A stretch of 20,302 nucleotides of DNA from the NCBI GenBank assembly GCA_002366545.1, contig DFBH01000038.1, forward strand, positions 1 to 20,302, written 5' to 3'. This document shows, piece by piece, positions 8,422-15,362 of the stretch (position 1 is the stretch's first letter; each line of letters starts with the position of its first letter). The DNA comes from Candidatus Oleimmundimicrobium americanum. GTDB taxonomy: Bacteria > Actinomycetota > Aquicultoria > UBA3085 > Oleimmundimicrobiaceae. The notes under the pieces are model-generated. The model was not told the origin of the DNA, made no database searches, and saw only the letters and a list, made by a program, of their open reading frames with translations. A program made the translations under genes and the position numbers.

Positions 8422-9507
8422 TTAAGTTTTTTGAGACTCACGTTTTTCTAAATAATAATAAAAAACTCCCTTACCAACAGCTGCAATTGGTATCGCTAAA
8501 ATTATTCCGAAAATTCCAAAGAGAGTTCCACCTATAAGCATCGCAAATATTATGGCTAAAGGATGTAGGTTTACTTGTTTCCCCATTAAGTTGGGTGAAA
8601 CAAAAACGGCTTCAATTTGCTGAACAATCACCATTGCAACCACCACCCACAAAGCCGTTATCGGAGATTTAAACAAAGCAACGATGACTGCAAGCGCACC
8701 TCCCACTATCGGGCCAAAGTAAGGAACAATATCAAACAAGCCGATTATGGCCCCAAGGGTAAAAGCATAATCTACACCCAAAAAAAGCAGAGCAAGCCAA
8801 CTCAAAGTACCTGTTACCAAAACCAAAGAAACCTGTCCTTTTAAAAACCCTTTTAAAATAGCGTCAATCTTATATACAAGCAGTTTCACTTCATTTTGAT
8901 ATTTAACAGGGATCAAACCAATAGCTGTTTCTTTTATTGCTCCCAAATCTTTCAACATATAAAAAGAGATAACAATAGCAAAAATTGGGACAACAATAAG
9001 GTTCGCCGCAAATGAAAAAACATTCATTGTATAAGTCGGCAAACGAGTGGCTGTTTTAATTGCCGCATCAGTAATTTGAGTTAATGAGTTTTCAATAAAA
9101 TCAATAGCTGCAGGAGGCAAACGTAATACTTCAAATCGATTTTGATAGCTTTCAACAAACCCCTGAACAGATTTAAAATAACTAGGTGCGTGATAGGCTA
9201 AACTTCGAATCTGAGTAATTATAACAGGGACAAACAAAAACGATATTAAAACGATAAAAAATAAAAGAAGAACGTAAGCAAATATTATAGAGAGTATCCG
9301 CGAGAGCCCTTTTTGCTCAAAATAATCGACTATGGGTCTGAGAATATAAACAATAAAAAAAGCTAATAAAAAAAGATATAAAACACCTTTAACACGAACC
9401 AAAAAAGAAAAAACTCCAAAAAAAAGTAAAACCAAACCGATAATCGACCAGGTAATAATGCCCATTTTTTTACATTTATCAACAACAGTTTCATTTTCTT
9501 TATTCAA
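8422..9507 (-). CDS. AI-2E family permease (PerM/YtvI type)
   Basis: Integral membrane protein of the AI-2E/PerM family; substrates vary (autoinducer-2 export, Na+/H+ exchange or unknown), so none is assigned. It has 361 residues with about eight hydrophobic segments, roughly 16-36, 38-56, 70-97, 161-185, 222-243, 248-280, 285-300 and 316-346. The family signature GLFDIVPYFGPIVGG (256-270) and the PNLMGKQVNLHPLAII segment (305-320) are present. The start is a TTG supported by GAGGG 7 nt upstream; the next ATG (codon 15) would remove only hydrophilic residues. It lies between the YtxH-like gene and alaS. Confidence 0.93.
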   Translation of the reverse strand: MNKENETVVDKCKKMGIITWSIIGLVLLFFGVFSFLVRVKGVLYLFLLAFFIVYILRPIVDYFEQKGLSRILSIIFAYVLLLFFIVLISFLFVPVIITQIRSLAYHAPSYFKSVQGFVESYQNRFEVLRLPPAAIDFIENSLTQITDAAIKTATRLPTYTMNVFSFAANLIVVPIFAIVISFYMLKDLGAIKETAIGLIPVKYQNEVKLLVYKIDAILKGFLKGQVSLVLVTGTLSWLALLFLGVDYAFTLGAIIGLFDIVPYFGPIVGGALAVIVALFKSPITALWVVVAMVIVQQIEAVFVSPNLMGKQVNLHPLAIIFAMLIGGTLFGIFGIILAIPIAAVGKGVFYYYLEKRESQKT

Positions 9508-9566
9508 TAGTTTCCCTCAATAAAAAGTAAGTAAAGCAAGAAAATTTACGAGATAAATCTACAAAC

Positions 9567-9854
9567 TTATATAATATAATCAGGAGGTTCTTCCTGCTCT
9601 AAGGATTCTTGACTCACAGATTGGAACTCTTCTTCAAGTTCTTCCTCTTTCTTTAAGGCAGCATCTTTCCCCGCCTCAACTGCATTTAATAAACGTATCC
9701 AGCCTTCTTGAACATAAGGTTTAGCAACTTCAGCTGCAGCCAGTGTTTTCTCTTTGCATATTTCTCTTGCCGTGGGACTAAGCGCTAAGACAAACCCAAA
9801 CCCCGTCATGACCCCTAAACCAAATTTTAAAAATGAGCTTTTCTCTTTACTCAT
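9567..9854 (-). CDS. YtxH-like small membrane protein
   Basis: A 95-residue protein of unknown function with an N-terminal glycine-rich hydrophobic segment (about 8-27, FGLGVMTGFGFVLALSP), then a predicted helical, charged region ending in an acidic tail (EEELEEEF, EQEEPPDYII). This layout fits the YtxH/GvpP-like small proteins often encoded beside DUF948 proteins upstream of alaS. The ATG lies 3 nt after the DUF948 stop, and its GGAGGAAAG ribosome site is inside the DUF948 coding end, which suggests translational coupling. The assignment rests on layout and context more than on a strong motif. Confidence 0.75.
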   Translation of the reverse strand: MSKEKSSFLKFGLGVMTGFGFVLALSPTAREICKEKTLAAAEVAKPYVQEGWIRLLNAVEAGKDAALKKEEELEEEFQSVSQESLEQEEPPDYII

Positions 9855-9857
9855 GAG

Positions 9858-10220
9858 TCACTTTCCTCCCTTTTTTGTTAAGGTATTTATAGCTTTCTTC
9901 GCCCCGGCGGATACACCGGCCAGTTTAATTAACGGCGAAGATGTTGCTTCTTGTAATACTCTAACAACCAAATTAAACTTACCGCTTATGTCTCTTACCG
10001 ATTCTGCCACATCATCAATTATGGATAAGCCTTCATTTGTCTTCCCCACCGTCACTTGAAGCTCGGATATGATCGGCATAGCTTCTTCCCGGATATCTTT
10101 AACTAAATCATTTACGTTATCTAATATTTTTGACAACCGATTGAAAAATATAACTATACCAACTGAAATTGCAATGATTGCAGCTGACAATATTATATAC
10201 AAAAGATTTAACCAGTTCAT
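9858..10220 (-). CDS. DUF948 domain membrane protein
   Basis: A 120-residue protein with one N-terminal transmembrane segment (about 5-27) followed by an amphipathic helical region containing RLSKILDNVNDLVKDIREE, typical of DUF948. In that family short coiled-coil-like helices resemble the signalling region of chemoreceptors; function is unknown. The start is certain: GGAGG sits 5 nt before the ATG. It follows mnmA by 52 nt and is coupled to the YtxH-like gene. DUF948 directly ahead of a small protein and alaS is a recurring order in Actinomycetota. Confidence 0.85.
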   Translation of the reverse strand: MNWLNLLYIILSAAIIAISVGIVIFFNRLSKILDNVNDLVKDIREEAMPIISELQVTVGKTNEGLSIIDDVAESVRDISGKFNLVVRVLQEATSSPLIKLAGVSAGAKKAINTLTKKGGK

Positions 10221-10272
10221 TATGACCTCCGTTGTGATTTATCCAAATTTTATCATATAGCAAAATCAAATT

Positions 10273-11316
10273 CTACCTTGCAGAATAGATTATCCCGCCA
10301 CCTAAAACATTCTCTCCTTGGTAAAAAACAACTGACTGTCCCGGTGCGATAGCCCGTTGCTTTTCTTTAAATTCCACGACAGTCTTATCTTTTTTAAAAG
10401 GGGAAAGCCTTGCAGCCGAAGGTTTCATATTATATCTAATTTGAGCTTCGATGTTTATCTCCTCGCTCAAAACATTAAGAGAAATGAAATTAAGATTTGT
10501 GGCAACTAAGCCGGACTTATACAAATCGTCCTCGCTGCCCGCAATAACAACGTTCTTTTCTCTAATTAAATCTATAACATATAAAGGTTCCCGAAAAGAT
10601 ATACCCAAACCTTTTCTCTGCCCAATCGTGTAAAAAGGCAACCCTTTATGTCTTCCCAAAACTTTCCCTGTTTTATCGATAATATCGCCGGGGCAAATGA
10701 GCTCTTTAAATTTTTCACGCAAAAAATCTCCGTAATTGTTCTTGGGGATAAAACAAATCTCCTGGCTTTCAGGCTCAAGTTCAGAAAACCCTCTTTCTGC
10801 AGCAATTTGAGAAACCTCACTTTTAAGTAATTCACCTAAAGGAGTTTTTAAGTGACCCAGCTGAGATTGATTTAAAGACCAGAGAAAATAAGATTGATCC
10901 TTCGCCACATCTTTTCCTTTATAAAGCAAAAAACGATTGTTGTCTGAGTTATATTTAATCTTAGCGTAATGCCCTGTAGCAAGATATGATGCTCCGTTCG
11001 AAAGAGCCCAATCAAGCAAAACCCCCGCCTTAATTAGCTTGTTGCAAATAACGCAGGGATTGGGAGTTTTGCCGGATACATATTCGTCGCAAAACGAGTT
11101 AATTACTTTCTCCTTAAAAACCGAAGTAAAATCAACCACATGGTGAGGAATATTTAGACGTTTACATACACGTTTCGCGCTTTCCGCGTAACTTAAATCC
11201 CCAAGCAATATCATGGTAACCCCAAAAACATCATATCCATTATCAAGCAACAACGCGGCGGCAACGGCGCTATCAACACCGCCACTCATAGCAACGGCAA
11301 CCTTTTCTTTTTTCAA
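10273..11316 (-). CDS. mnmA: tRNA-specific 2-thiouridylase MnmA
   Basis: Installs sulfur at C2 of the wobble uridine in Lys, Glu and Gln tRNAs, using ATP and sulfur relayed from a cysteine desulfurase. It has 347 residues. The PP-loop SGGVDS is at 11-16. The catalytic cysteine pair is Cys91 (PNPCVICNK) and Cys188 (ESQEICFIP). TGHYAKI (114-120) and DQSYFLW (140-146) are conserved family segments. The stretch after GVTMILL is shorter than in E. coli MnmA and lacks its insertion. The start is a TTG preceded by GGGGTG about 6 nt upstream; no ATG is available near it. A type 2 heptamer array lies 16 nt upstream of the start codon. No iscS or cymR gene adjoins it, unlike in many Bacillota, so the sulfur donor must be elsewhere. 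Confidence 0.96.
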   Translation of the reverse strand: MKKEKVAVAMSGGVDSAVAAALLLDNGYDVFGVTMILLGDLSYAESAKRVCKRLNIPHHVVDFTSVFKEKVINSFCDEYVSGKTPNPCVICNKLIKAGVLLDWALSNGASYLATGHYAKIKYNSDNNRFLLYKGKDVAKDQSYFLWSLNQSQLGHLKTPLGELLKSEVSQIAAERGFSELEPESQEICFIPKNNYGDFLREKFKELICPGDIIDKTGKVLGRHKGLPFYTIGQRKGLGISFREPLYVIDLIREKNVVIAGSEDDLYKSGLVATNLNFISLNVLSEEINIEAQIRYNMKPSAARLSPFKKDKTVVEFKEKQRAIAPGQSVVFYQGENVLGGGIIYSAR

Positions 11317-11332
11317 AAAATCACCCCATTTG

Positions 11333-11368
11333 AGTCGGGAGTCTATTAGTTGGGAGTTGGTAGTTTAT
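11333..11368. repeat. degenerate heptamer array, type 2, upstream of mnmA
   Basis: Units AGTCGGG, AGTCTATT (8 nt), AGTTGGG, AGTTGGT and AGTTTAT follow each other without gap. The same order, including the 8-nt second unit, occurs upstream of the MBL gene at 17299-17334. It lies 16 nt before the mnmA TTG, so it would be in the leader if transcription starts further upstream. Confidence 0.8.
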
Positions 11369-11370
11369 TT

Positions 11371-11550
11371 AAATTAAGAAATAAAATATAAAAATGAAAA
11401 ACGATATAGAAAAATTTAAAATTGAATATCAACTTACAAAAGATAAGATTTTTAAATACTTTCAACTCAAAAGGTTATTCTCTGGACAAAAGCTTTCTTA
11501 ATTCTTAATTATCGTTTTTATTTTTTCATTCTACATTTTTCATTTAACTT
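11371..11550. repeat. two inverted AT-rich heptamer arrays around an 89-nt spacer
   Basis: The left array (11371-11405) has five 7-nt units such as GAAATAA, AATATAA and AAATGAA. The right array (11495-11550) has about eight units such as TTCTTAA (twice), TTTTCAT (twice) and TCTACAT, and reaches the rarA stop codon. The two are roughly complementary: AAAACGAT on the left faces ATCGTTTT on the right. No clear terminator or promoter was found. The whole gap 11317-11549 holds no supported gene. Confidence 0.6.
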
Positions 11551-12866
11551 TACCCCTTCTTCCCCTTTTCCCAACCTTCAAGGATTTTTTTCTCTTGACC
11601 GGAATTAGCGGGACGATAATATTTTCTTCCCCTTATTTCCTCAGGCAAATAATCCTGTTTTACGTAATGCCCCGGGAAATTGTGGGGATACTTATAATCT
11701 TGCCCATGACCTAATTTTTTAGCACCAAAGTAATGGCTACTTCTCAGATGTTTTGGGACAAGGTAATTCATTTCATTTTCCACATCTTTCTGCGCGTTAT
11801 TTATCGCTGTTATAACAGAGTTGCTCTTTGGCGACAAAGAGAGATAAATAGCAGCGTGAGCTAAATTTAAACGCGCCTCCGGCAATCCGACAAACTCGAC
11901 CGCTCTTGAAGCGGCAATTGCTACTTCCAGGGCTCTTGAATTGGCAAGCCCTATGTCTTCTGAGGCAACAATAATCATTCTTCTCGCTATAAATTTAGGG
12001 TCTTCACCTGCATATAACATTCTCGCCAACCAATAAATTGCGGCATCGGGATCAGAGCCTCTTATGCTTTTTATAAAAGCAGAAATCGTATCGTAATGAG
12101 CGTCACCGCCCTTGCCGTAAACAACTTTTCGTTTTTGTGAAACATCTTCAACGATAACCTTAGTTATCTTTCTTGCCCCCGTTTCATCCGGTAAAGTAGT
12201 CATAACAGCAGCTTCTAATATATTAAGCGCCGAACGAGCGTCTCCATTGGCAACATTTGCTATCTGTTTCAACCCCTCGTCTGAAATCTCAACTTTTTCA
12301 TTACCTAAACCCTTTTCAGCCTTTAGTGCTCTGATTAAAATCTTAAATAAATCCTCTTCCAACAAGGGCTTAAACTCAAATAACCAGGAGCGAGAAACAA
12401 GCGGTGGATTTACTTCAAAATAAGGATTCTCGGTTGTGGCTCCGATTAAAATTACAAGCCCATCCTCAACCGCGTGTAAAAGTGCATCTTGTTGAGACTT
12501 ATTAAACCTGTGTATCTCATCGATAAACAGAATAGTTTTCTTATTTTCAATTTCAAATCTCTCTTTTGCCTGAGCTAAAACCTTCCTTATTTCAGCAATA
12601 TTGGAAGTCACCGCGCTAATCTGAACAAAGTAAAATTTGGTTGCACTAGAAATTATTCGAGCAAGAGTTGTTTTACCGGAGCCGGGCGGTCCCCAGAAAA
12701 TCAAGGAGCGAAGCTTGTCTTCAACAATTGCTCTCCTTAAAGCCTTGCCTTCTCCTACAATTTCCCCCTGACCAACAAATTCCTCAATGGTATTGGGCCT
12801 CATACGAGTAGATAGAGGAGCTAATTCAGATAATTTTGACCGGGATTCATTTTCAAAAAGATTCAT
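11550..12866 (-). CDS. rarA: replication-associated recombination protein A (MgsA/WRNIP1-type AAA+ ATPase)
   Basis: Clamp-loader-like AAA+ ATPase acting at stalled replication forks. I start it at the ATG at 12866 (438 residues, MNLFENESRSKL...), because the N-terminus then matches the family; a TTG ten codons upstream (12896) has no ribosome site. RMRPNTIEEFVGQ is the typical RarA opening. Walker A GPPGSGKT is at about 59-66 and Walker B LFIDEIHRF at about 113-121, followed by sensor 1 in GATTENPYFE. The C-terminal RarA tetramerisation region includes LARMLYAGEDPKFIARRM and PKHLRSSHYFGAKKLGHGQDYKYPH. An AAGGGA about 13 nt upstream is a weak ribosome site. It follows the 6S RNA gene by about 50 nt and no terminator is seen between, so part of its mRNA may come from the 6S promoter. 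Confidence 0.95.
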   Translation of the reverse strand: MNLFENESRSKLSELAPLSTRMRPNTIEEFVGQGEIVGEGKALRRAIVEDKLRSLIFWGPPGSGKTTLARIISSATKFYFVQISAVTSNIAEIRKVLAQAKERFEIENKKTILFIDEIHRFNKSQQDALLHAVEDGLVILIGATTENPYFEVNPPLVSRSWLFEFKPLLEEDLFKILIRALKAEKGLGNEKVEISDEGLKQIANVANGDARSALNILEAAVMTTLPDETGARKITKVIVEDVSQKRKVVYGKGGDAHYDTISAFIKSIRGSDPDAAIYWLARMLYAGEDPKFIARRMIIVASEDIGLANSRALEVAIAASRAVEFVGLPEARLNLAHAAIYLSLSPKSNSVITAINNAQKDVENEMNYLVPKHLRSSHYFGAKKLGHGQDYKYPHNFPGHYVKQDYLPEEIRGRKYYRPANSGQEKKILEGWEKGKKG

Positions 12867-12917
12867 ATTTTTAGAATTGTCCCTTAAATATCTCAAATGG
12901 GATTTATGTGAAACAGA

Positions 12918-13096
12918 GGCTCCGCTTTGCCGTAATTAGCTATCTATTTGAACCCAGATGCTCAAACAGGTGGGTGCCCCGCTATTTGCTTCGCGAGTCC
13001 CTGTTGCCAAGGCATTCGCTTCACCTATAGACGTAAGCTCCCAATGTAGAAATGCTGGCTCAAATAAGTTTACTAACTACAAACATCGCAGAACCC
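12918..13096 (-). ncRNA. ssrS: 6S RNA
   Basis: 6S RNA binds the housekeeping sigma-RNA polymerase holoenzyme as a promoter mimic and represses it in stationary phase. About 179 nt on the minus strand show the 6S layout. The closing stem pairs GGTTCTGC (13095-13088) with GCGGAGCC (12925-12918), 8 pairs counting G-U. A second 10-pair stem, TATTTGAGCC (13066-13057) with GGTTCAAATA (12954-12945), borders the large internal bulge. Further in, TGGGAGC faces GCACCCA. Conserved 6S pieces are in order: CTGCGATGTT, TTGGGAGC, GCACCCACCTG, GGTTCAAAT and ACGGCA. It lies between aspS and rarA; from memory, B. subtilis bsrA (6S-1) lies in the same neighbourhood. No T-rich terminator follows, so the 3' end is approximate. 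Confidence 0.88.
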
Positions 13097-13102
13097 AATT
13101 TA

Positions 13103-13131
13103 ATATTAACACAGAGAAGCACCGCTATCAA
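13103..13131 (-). promoter_or_regulatory. sigma70-type promoter of the 6S RNA gene
   Basis: Minus-strand -35 box TTGATA (13131-13126), a spacer of exactly 17 nt, and -10 box TAATAT (13108-13103). The predicted +1 is the G at 13096, seven nucleotides downstream and just at the first pair of the 6S closing stem. Agreement between promoter spacing and RNA 5' end supports both calls. Confidence 0.78.
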
Positions 13132-13205
13132 AAAGCCATATCATTTAAAAACAGCCTCCAACTGCCAGTCCTCAGCCTCCAGGAAAATAAGGGTGCAGCT
13201 CAAGA

Positions 13206-13233
13206 TGTGAGCAGAGAGCTTAGAGCAGAGAGA
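13206..13233. repeat. degenerate heptamer array, type 1
   Basis: Four consecutive units TGTGAGC, AGAGAGC, TTAGAGC and AGAGAGA, consensus NNNGAGC on the plus strand. This is the opposite orientation to the other type 1 arrays of the window, which show NNNGAGY on the minus strand. Confidence 0.78.
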
Positions 13234-13262
13234 AAAAATAAGAGCAAGGGATAAGAAAGGAG

Positions 13263-13313
13263 TAATTGGTGGAGATTAAATAGAGATTAAGCGGTAATTA
13301 AATAGAGATTAAG
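13263..13313. repeat. AT-rich direct repeat and block shared (inverted) with 17527-17548
   Basis: A 17-nt sequence beginning ATTAAATAGAG occurs at 13275-13291 and again at 13297-13313 (22-nt period). The 22 nt at 13263-13284 occur perfectly, as the reverse complement, at 17527-17548 beside the second composite element. Confidence 0.8.
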
Positions 13314-13320
13314 TTAAAAT

Positions 13321-13380
13321 TTCAAATTAATTACAATCAGTTACCATTAATTTCAATGAATTACCATAAATTACAATTTA
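13321..13380. repeat. 10-nt-period AT-rich array
   Basis: Six consecutive 10-nt units resembling TTACAATNAA (for example TTACAATCAG, TTACCATTAA and TTACCATAAA). The period is near one helical turn. A matching array in opposite orientation is at 17481-17531. Confidence 0.7.
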
Positions 13381-13391
13381 TGATTAAAACC

Positions 13392-13509
13392 GAGATTGCC
13401 GCGTCGCCTACGGCTCCTCCTAAGTAACAAGCTCACTACTCTCCATACTAAAACCTTGTTTCTTTCTTAAATCACCCCAGTTAGACTGGGGTGGGGTGCT
13501 CGCAATGAC
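13392..13509. repeat. composite palindromic element, copy 1
   Basis: A 118-nt element with ends GAGATTGC and GCAATGAC (ATTGC/GCAAT complementary). Its core at 13415-13502 is 88 nt and matches copy 2 (17363-17450) with only two substitutions. Inside the core a perfect 9-bp hairpin has arms CACCCCAGT and ACTGGGGTG around TAG (13473-13493). No reading frame of note and no obvious target-site duplication are visible. Confidence 0.85.
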
Positions 13510-13518
13510 CAATCTGTA

Positions 13519-13581
13519 GGCAGGCAATGACAGTGACTTGAAGTTCACACGCCGTGCCTGCCGGATAAACTGGTGGTTTAT
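13519..13581. repeat. inverted repeats downstream of aspS
   Basis: GGCAGGCA (13519-13526) is complementary to TGCCTGCC (13555-13562), with GTGA/TCAC nested inside. Next to it, ATAAAC (13565-13570) and GTTTAT (13576-13581) form a 6-bp hairpin just past the aspS stop. No T-tract follows on the minus strand, so a rho-independent terminator is not supported. Confidence 0.55.
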
Positions 13582-13589
13582 AGCACTAA

Positions 13590-15362
13590 TTATTTCAATC
13601 TAATATTTAATTCCCGCAACTGTTTATCCGAAACTTTATCGGGAGCACCCGTCAACAAACAAGTTGCCGTCTGGGTCTTTGGAAAAGCGATAACATCACG
13701 TATGGTGTCTTTTCCCGCTAAGAGCATAACCAGCCTGTCAAGCCCAATAGCAATCCCTCCATGCGGAGGAACCCCGTACTTAAACGCCTCAATTAGAAAA
13801 CCAAATTTCTCATCCACTTCCTCGGAAGATAATCCCAATAAATTAAATATCTTTCTCTGTAATTCTCTATCGTGAATCCTTATGCTCCCGCCACCAACTT
13901 CAACTCCGTTTAAAACCAAGTCATAAGCTTGAGTTTTAACAGATAACGGCTCGCTATCTAAAAAAGAAACCGTTTCTTTTGAGGGAGATGTAAAGGGATG
14001 ATGTTGAGCCTTGTATCTTTTTTCTTCTTTATCATACTCAAACATGGGAAAATCCATAACCCACAAAAACTTGTATTTTGATTCATCTATTAAACCAAGC
14101 TTCTTGGCAAGATAAAGTCTTAATTGACCAAGCGCTTCACAAACTATCTTTTTTTCATCAGCCACAAAAAGAAGCAAGTCTCCGGGTTTTGCCTTGAATG
14201 CGTCGGTAATAGAATTACGTGTTTCTTCGCTGAAAAACTTCGCAATGGGCGACTTAACCTTCCCATCTTCAATTATTTGCATCCAGGCCAACCCTTTTGC
14301 GCCATAAACGGAAGCTAATTTTGTTAACTCATCCAATTGACCTCGAGAATAATCTCCGCAACCAAGGGCATTAATGCCCTTAACGACACCATTGGAATTT
14401 ATTACATTCTCAAAAACTTTAAATCCACAATTCGCTGCCAAGTTGGATATATCAACTAATTCCATTTCAAATCTAAGATCGGGCTTATCGCTTCCGTAAC
14501 GTTTCATGGATTCATCGTATGTTAACCTCTGAAAAGGCACCTCTAACTTCATATCCAGAGATTCAAAAACCATTTTAACCATTTCTTCCATAAGCGAGAT
14601 AATATCGTCTTGCGTAATAAAAGACATTTCCATATCTATTTGAGTATGCTCAGGTTGTCTGTCCGCCCTCAAGTCCTCATCCCTAAAACAACGGGCAATC
14701 TGATAATACCTTTCAATTCCGGCAACCATAAGTATCTGCTTAAATAGTTGTGGCGACTGCGGAAGAGCATAAAAATGTCCAGGTTGAACTCTGCTTGGAA
14801 CTAAATAATCCCTTGCCCCTTCCGGTGTGCTTTTAGTTAAATAAGGCGTTTCCACTTCCATAAAACCATAACTGTTGAGAAAGTTTCTAACTGTTGTTGT
14901 AACATTGTGCCTTAATTTTAAGTTGCTCAGCATTTCTTTTCGCCTGAGATCTAAATATCGGTATTTCAACCTCAAGCTCTCATCAACATTTAAACTATCT
15001 ACAATCTCAAAGGGTGGTGTTTTAGCAGCGCTAAGGATAGAGATCTTTTTGGCAATTACTTCAACTTTTCCGGTAGAAAGCTTTGGATTTACGGTACCTT
15101 CCGGGCGTAAAGAAACTTCGCCTTCTACGCTTAGCACATACTCGTCCCTAACTCGCTCGGCAACCTTAAAAATTTTCTCTTCTTCTGGGTTAATTACAAT
15201 CTGAACAAGTCCGTTACGATCTCTCAAGTCAATAAATATTAATCCTCCATGGTCTCTCCTCCGGTTCACCCAACCGGACAATTTGACCTTATCTCCCACG
15301 TTATCGTCATTAAGCAGCCCACAACCGTGAGTTCGCTGAGAATATTCTATCGATTTATACAT
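13590..15362 (-). CDS. aspS: aspartyl-tRNA synthetase, probably non-discriminating (Asp/Asn)
   Basis: Bacterial-type class IIb synthetase, 590 residues from the ATG at 15362 (a TTG one codon upstream is also possible). An N-terminal OB-fold anticodon domain (about 1-105) contains GWVNRRRDHGGLIFIDLRD. The catalytic domain has motif 2, FRDEDLRADRQPEHTQ, near 226-241, and motif 3, GIAIGLDRLVMLLAG, near 536-550. The GAD insertion lies between them (about 290-410). His38 and Gly89 (RPEGTVN) match residues reported for AspRS that also charge tRNA-Asn, where discriminating enzymes such as that of E. coli differ; if so, GatCAB would convert Asp-tRNA-Asn. The start overlaps the hisS stop by 8 nt, which suggests translational coupling. 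Repeat-rich DNA follows the stop. Confidence 0.96.
   Translation of the reverse strand: MYKSIEYSQRTHGCGLLNDDNVGDKVKLSGWVNRRRDHGGLIFIDLRDRNGLVQIVINPEEEKIFKVAERVRDEYVLSVEGEVSLRPEGTVNPKLSTGKVEVIAKKISILSAAKTPPFEIVDSLNVDESLRLKYRYLDLRRKEMLSNLKLRHNVTTTVRNFLNSYGFMEVETPYLTKSTPEGARDYLVPSRVQPGHFYALPQSPQLFKQILMVAGIERYYQIARCFRDEDLRADRQPEHTQIDMEMSFITQDDIISLMEEMVKMVFESLDMKLEVPFQRLTYDESMKRYGSDKPDLRFEMELVDISNLAANCGFKVFENVINSNGVVKGINALGCGDYSRGQLDELTKLASVYGAKGLAWMQIIEDGKVKSPIAKFFSEETRNSITDAFKAKPGDLLLFVADEKKIVCEALGQLRLYLAKKLGLIDESKYKFLWVMDFPMFEYDKEEKRYKAQHHPFTSPSKETVSFLDSEPLSVKTQAYDLVLNGVEVGGGSIRIHDRELQRKIFNLLGLSSEEVDEKFGFLIEAFKYGVPPHGGIAIGLDRLVMLLAGKDTIRDVIAFPKTQTATCLLTGAPDKVSDKQLRELNIRLK

Larger units (their letters stand above)
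13132..13589. other. repeat-rich intergenic gap between aspS and the 6S promoter
   Basis: No gene is supported in this 458-nt stretch. It contains a type 1 heptamer array (13206-13233), a duplicated 17-mer (13275-13313), a 10-nt-period array (13321-13380), composite element copy 1 (13392-13509), and two inverted repeats before the aspS stop (13519-13581). Confidence 0.75.

Noticed and set aside
11394..11501. 35-codon plus-strand frame (MKNDIEKFKIEYQL...)
   Set aside because: No ribosome site, opposite to all neighbours, starts and ends inside AT-rich repeat arrays; open frames of this size arise easily in AT-rich DNA.
12958..13254. 98-codon plus-strand open frame
   Set aside because: It lies antisense to the 6S RNA and its promoter and then runs through heptamer repeats. 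It has no ribosome site and its product resembles nothing I know.
13473..13493. Strong GC hairpin as a rho-independent terminator
   Set aside because: Neither strand has a proper T-tract after the stem (plus continues GGGTGCTCG, minus ATTTAAGAAAG). The identical hairpin is part of a mobile-looking repeat.
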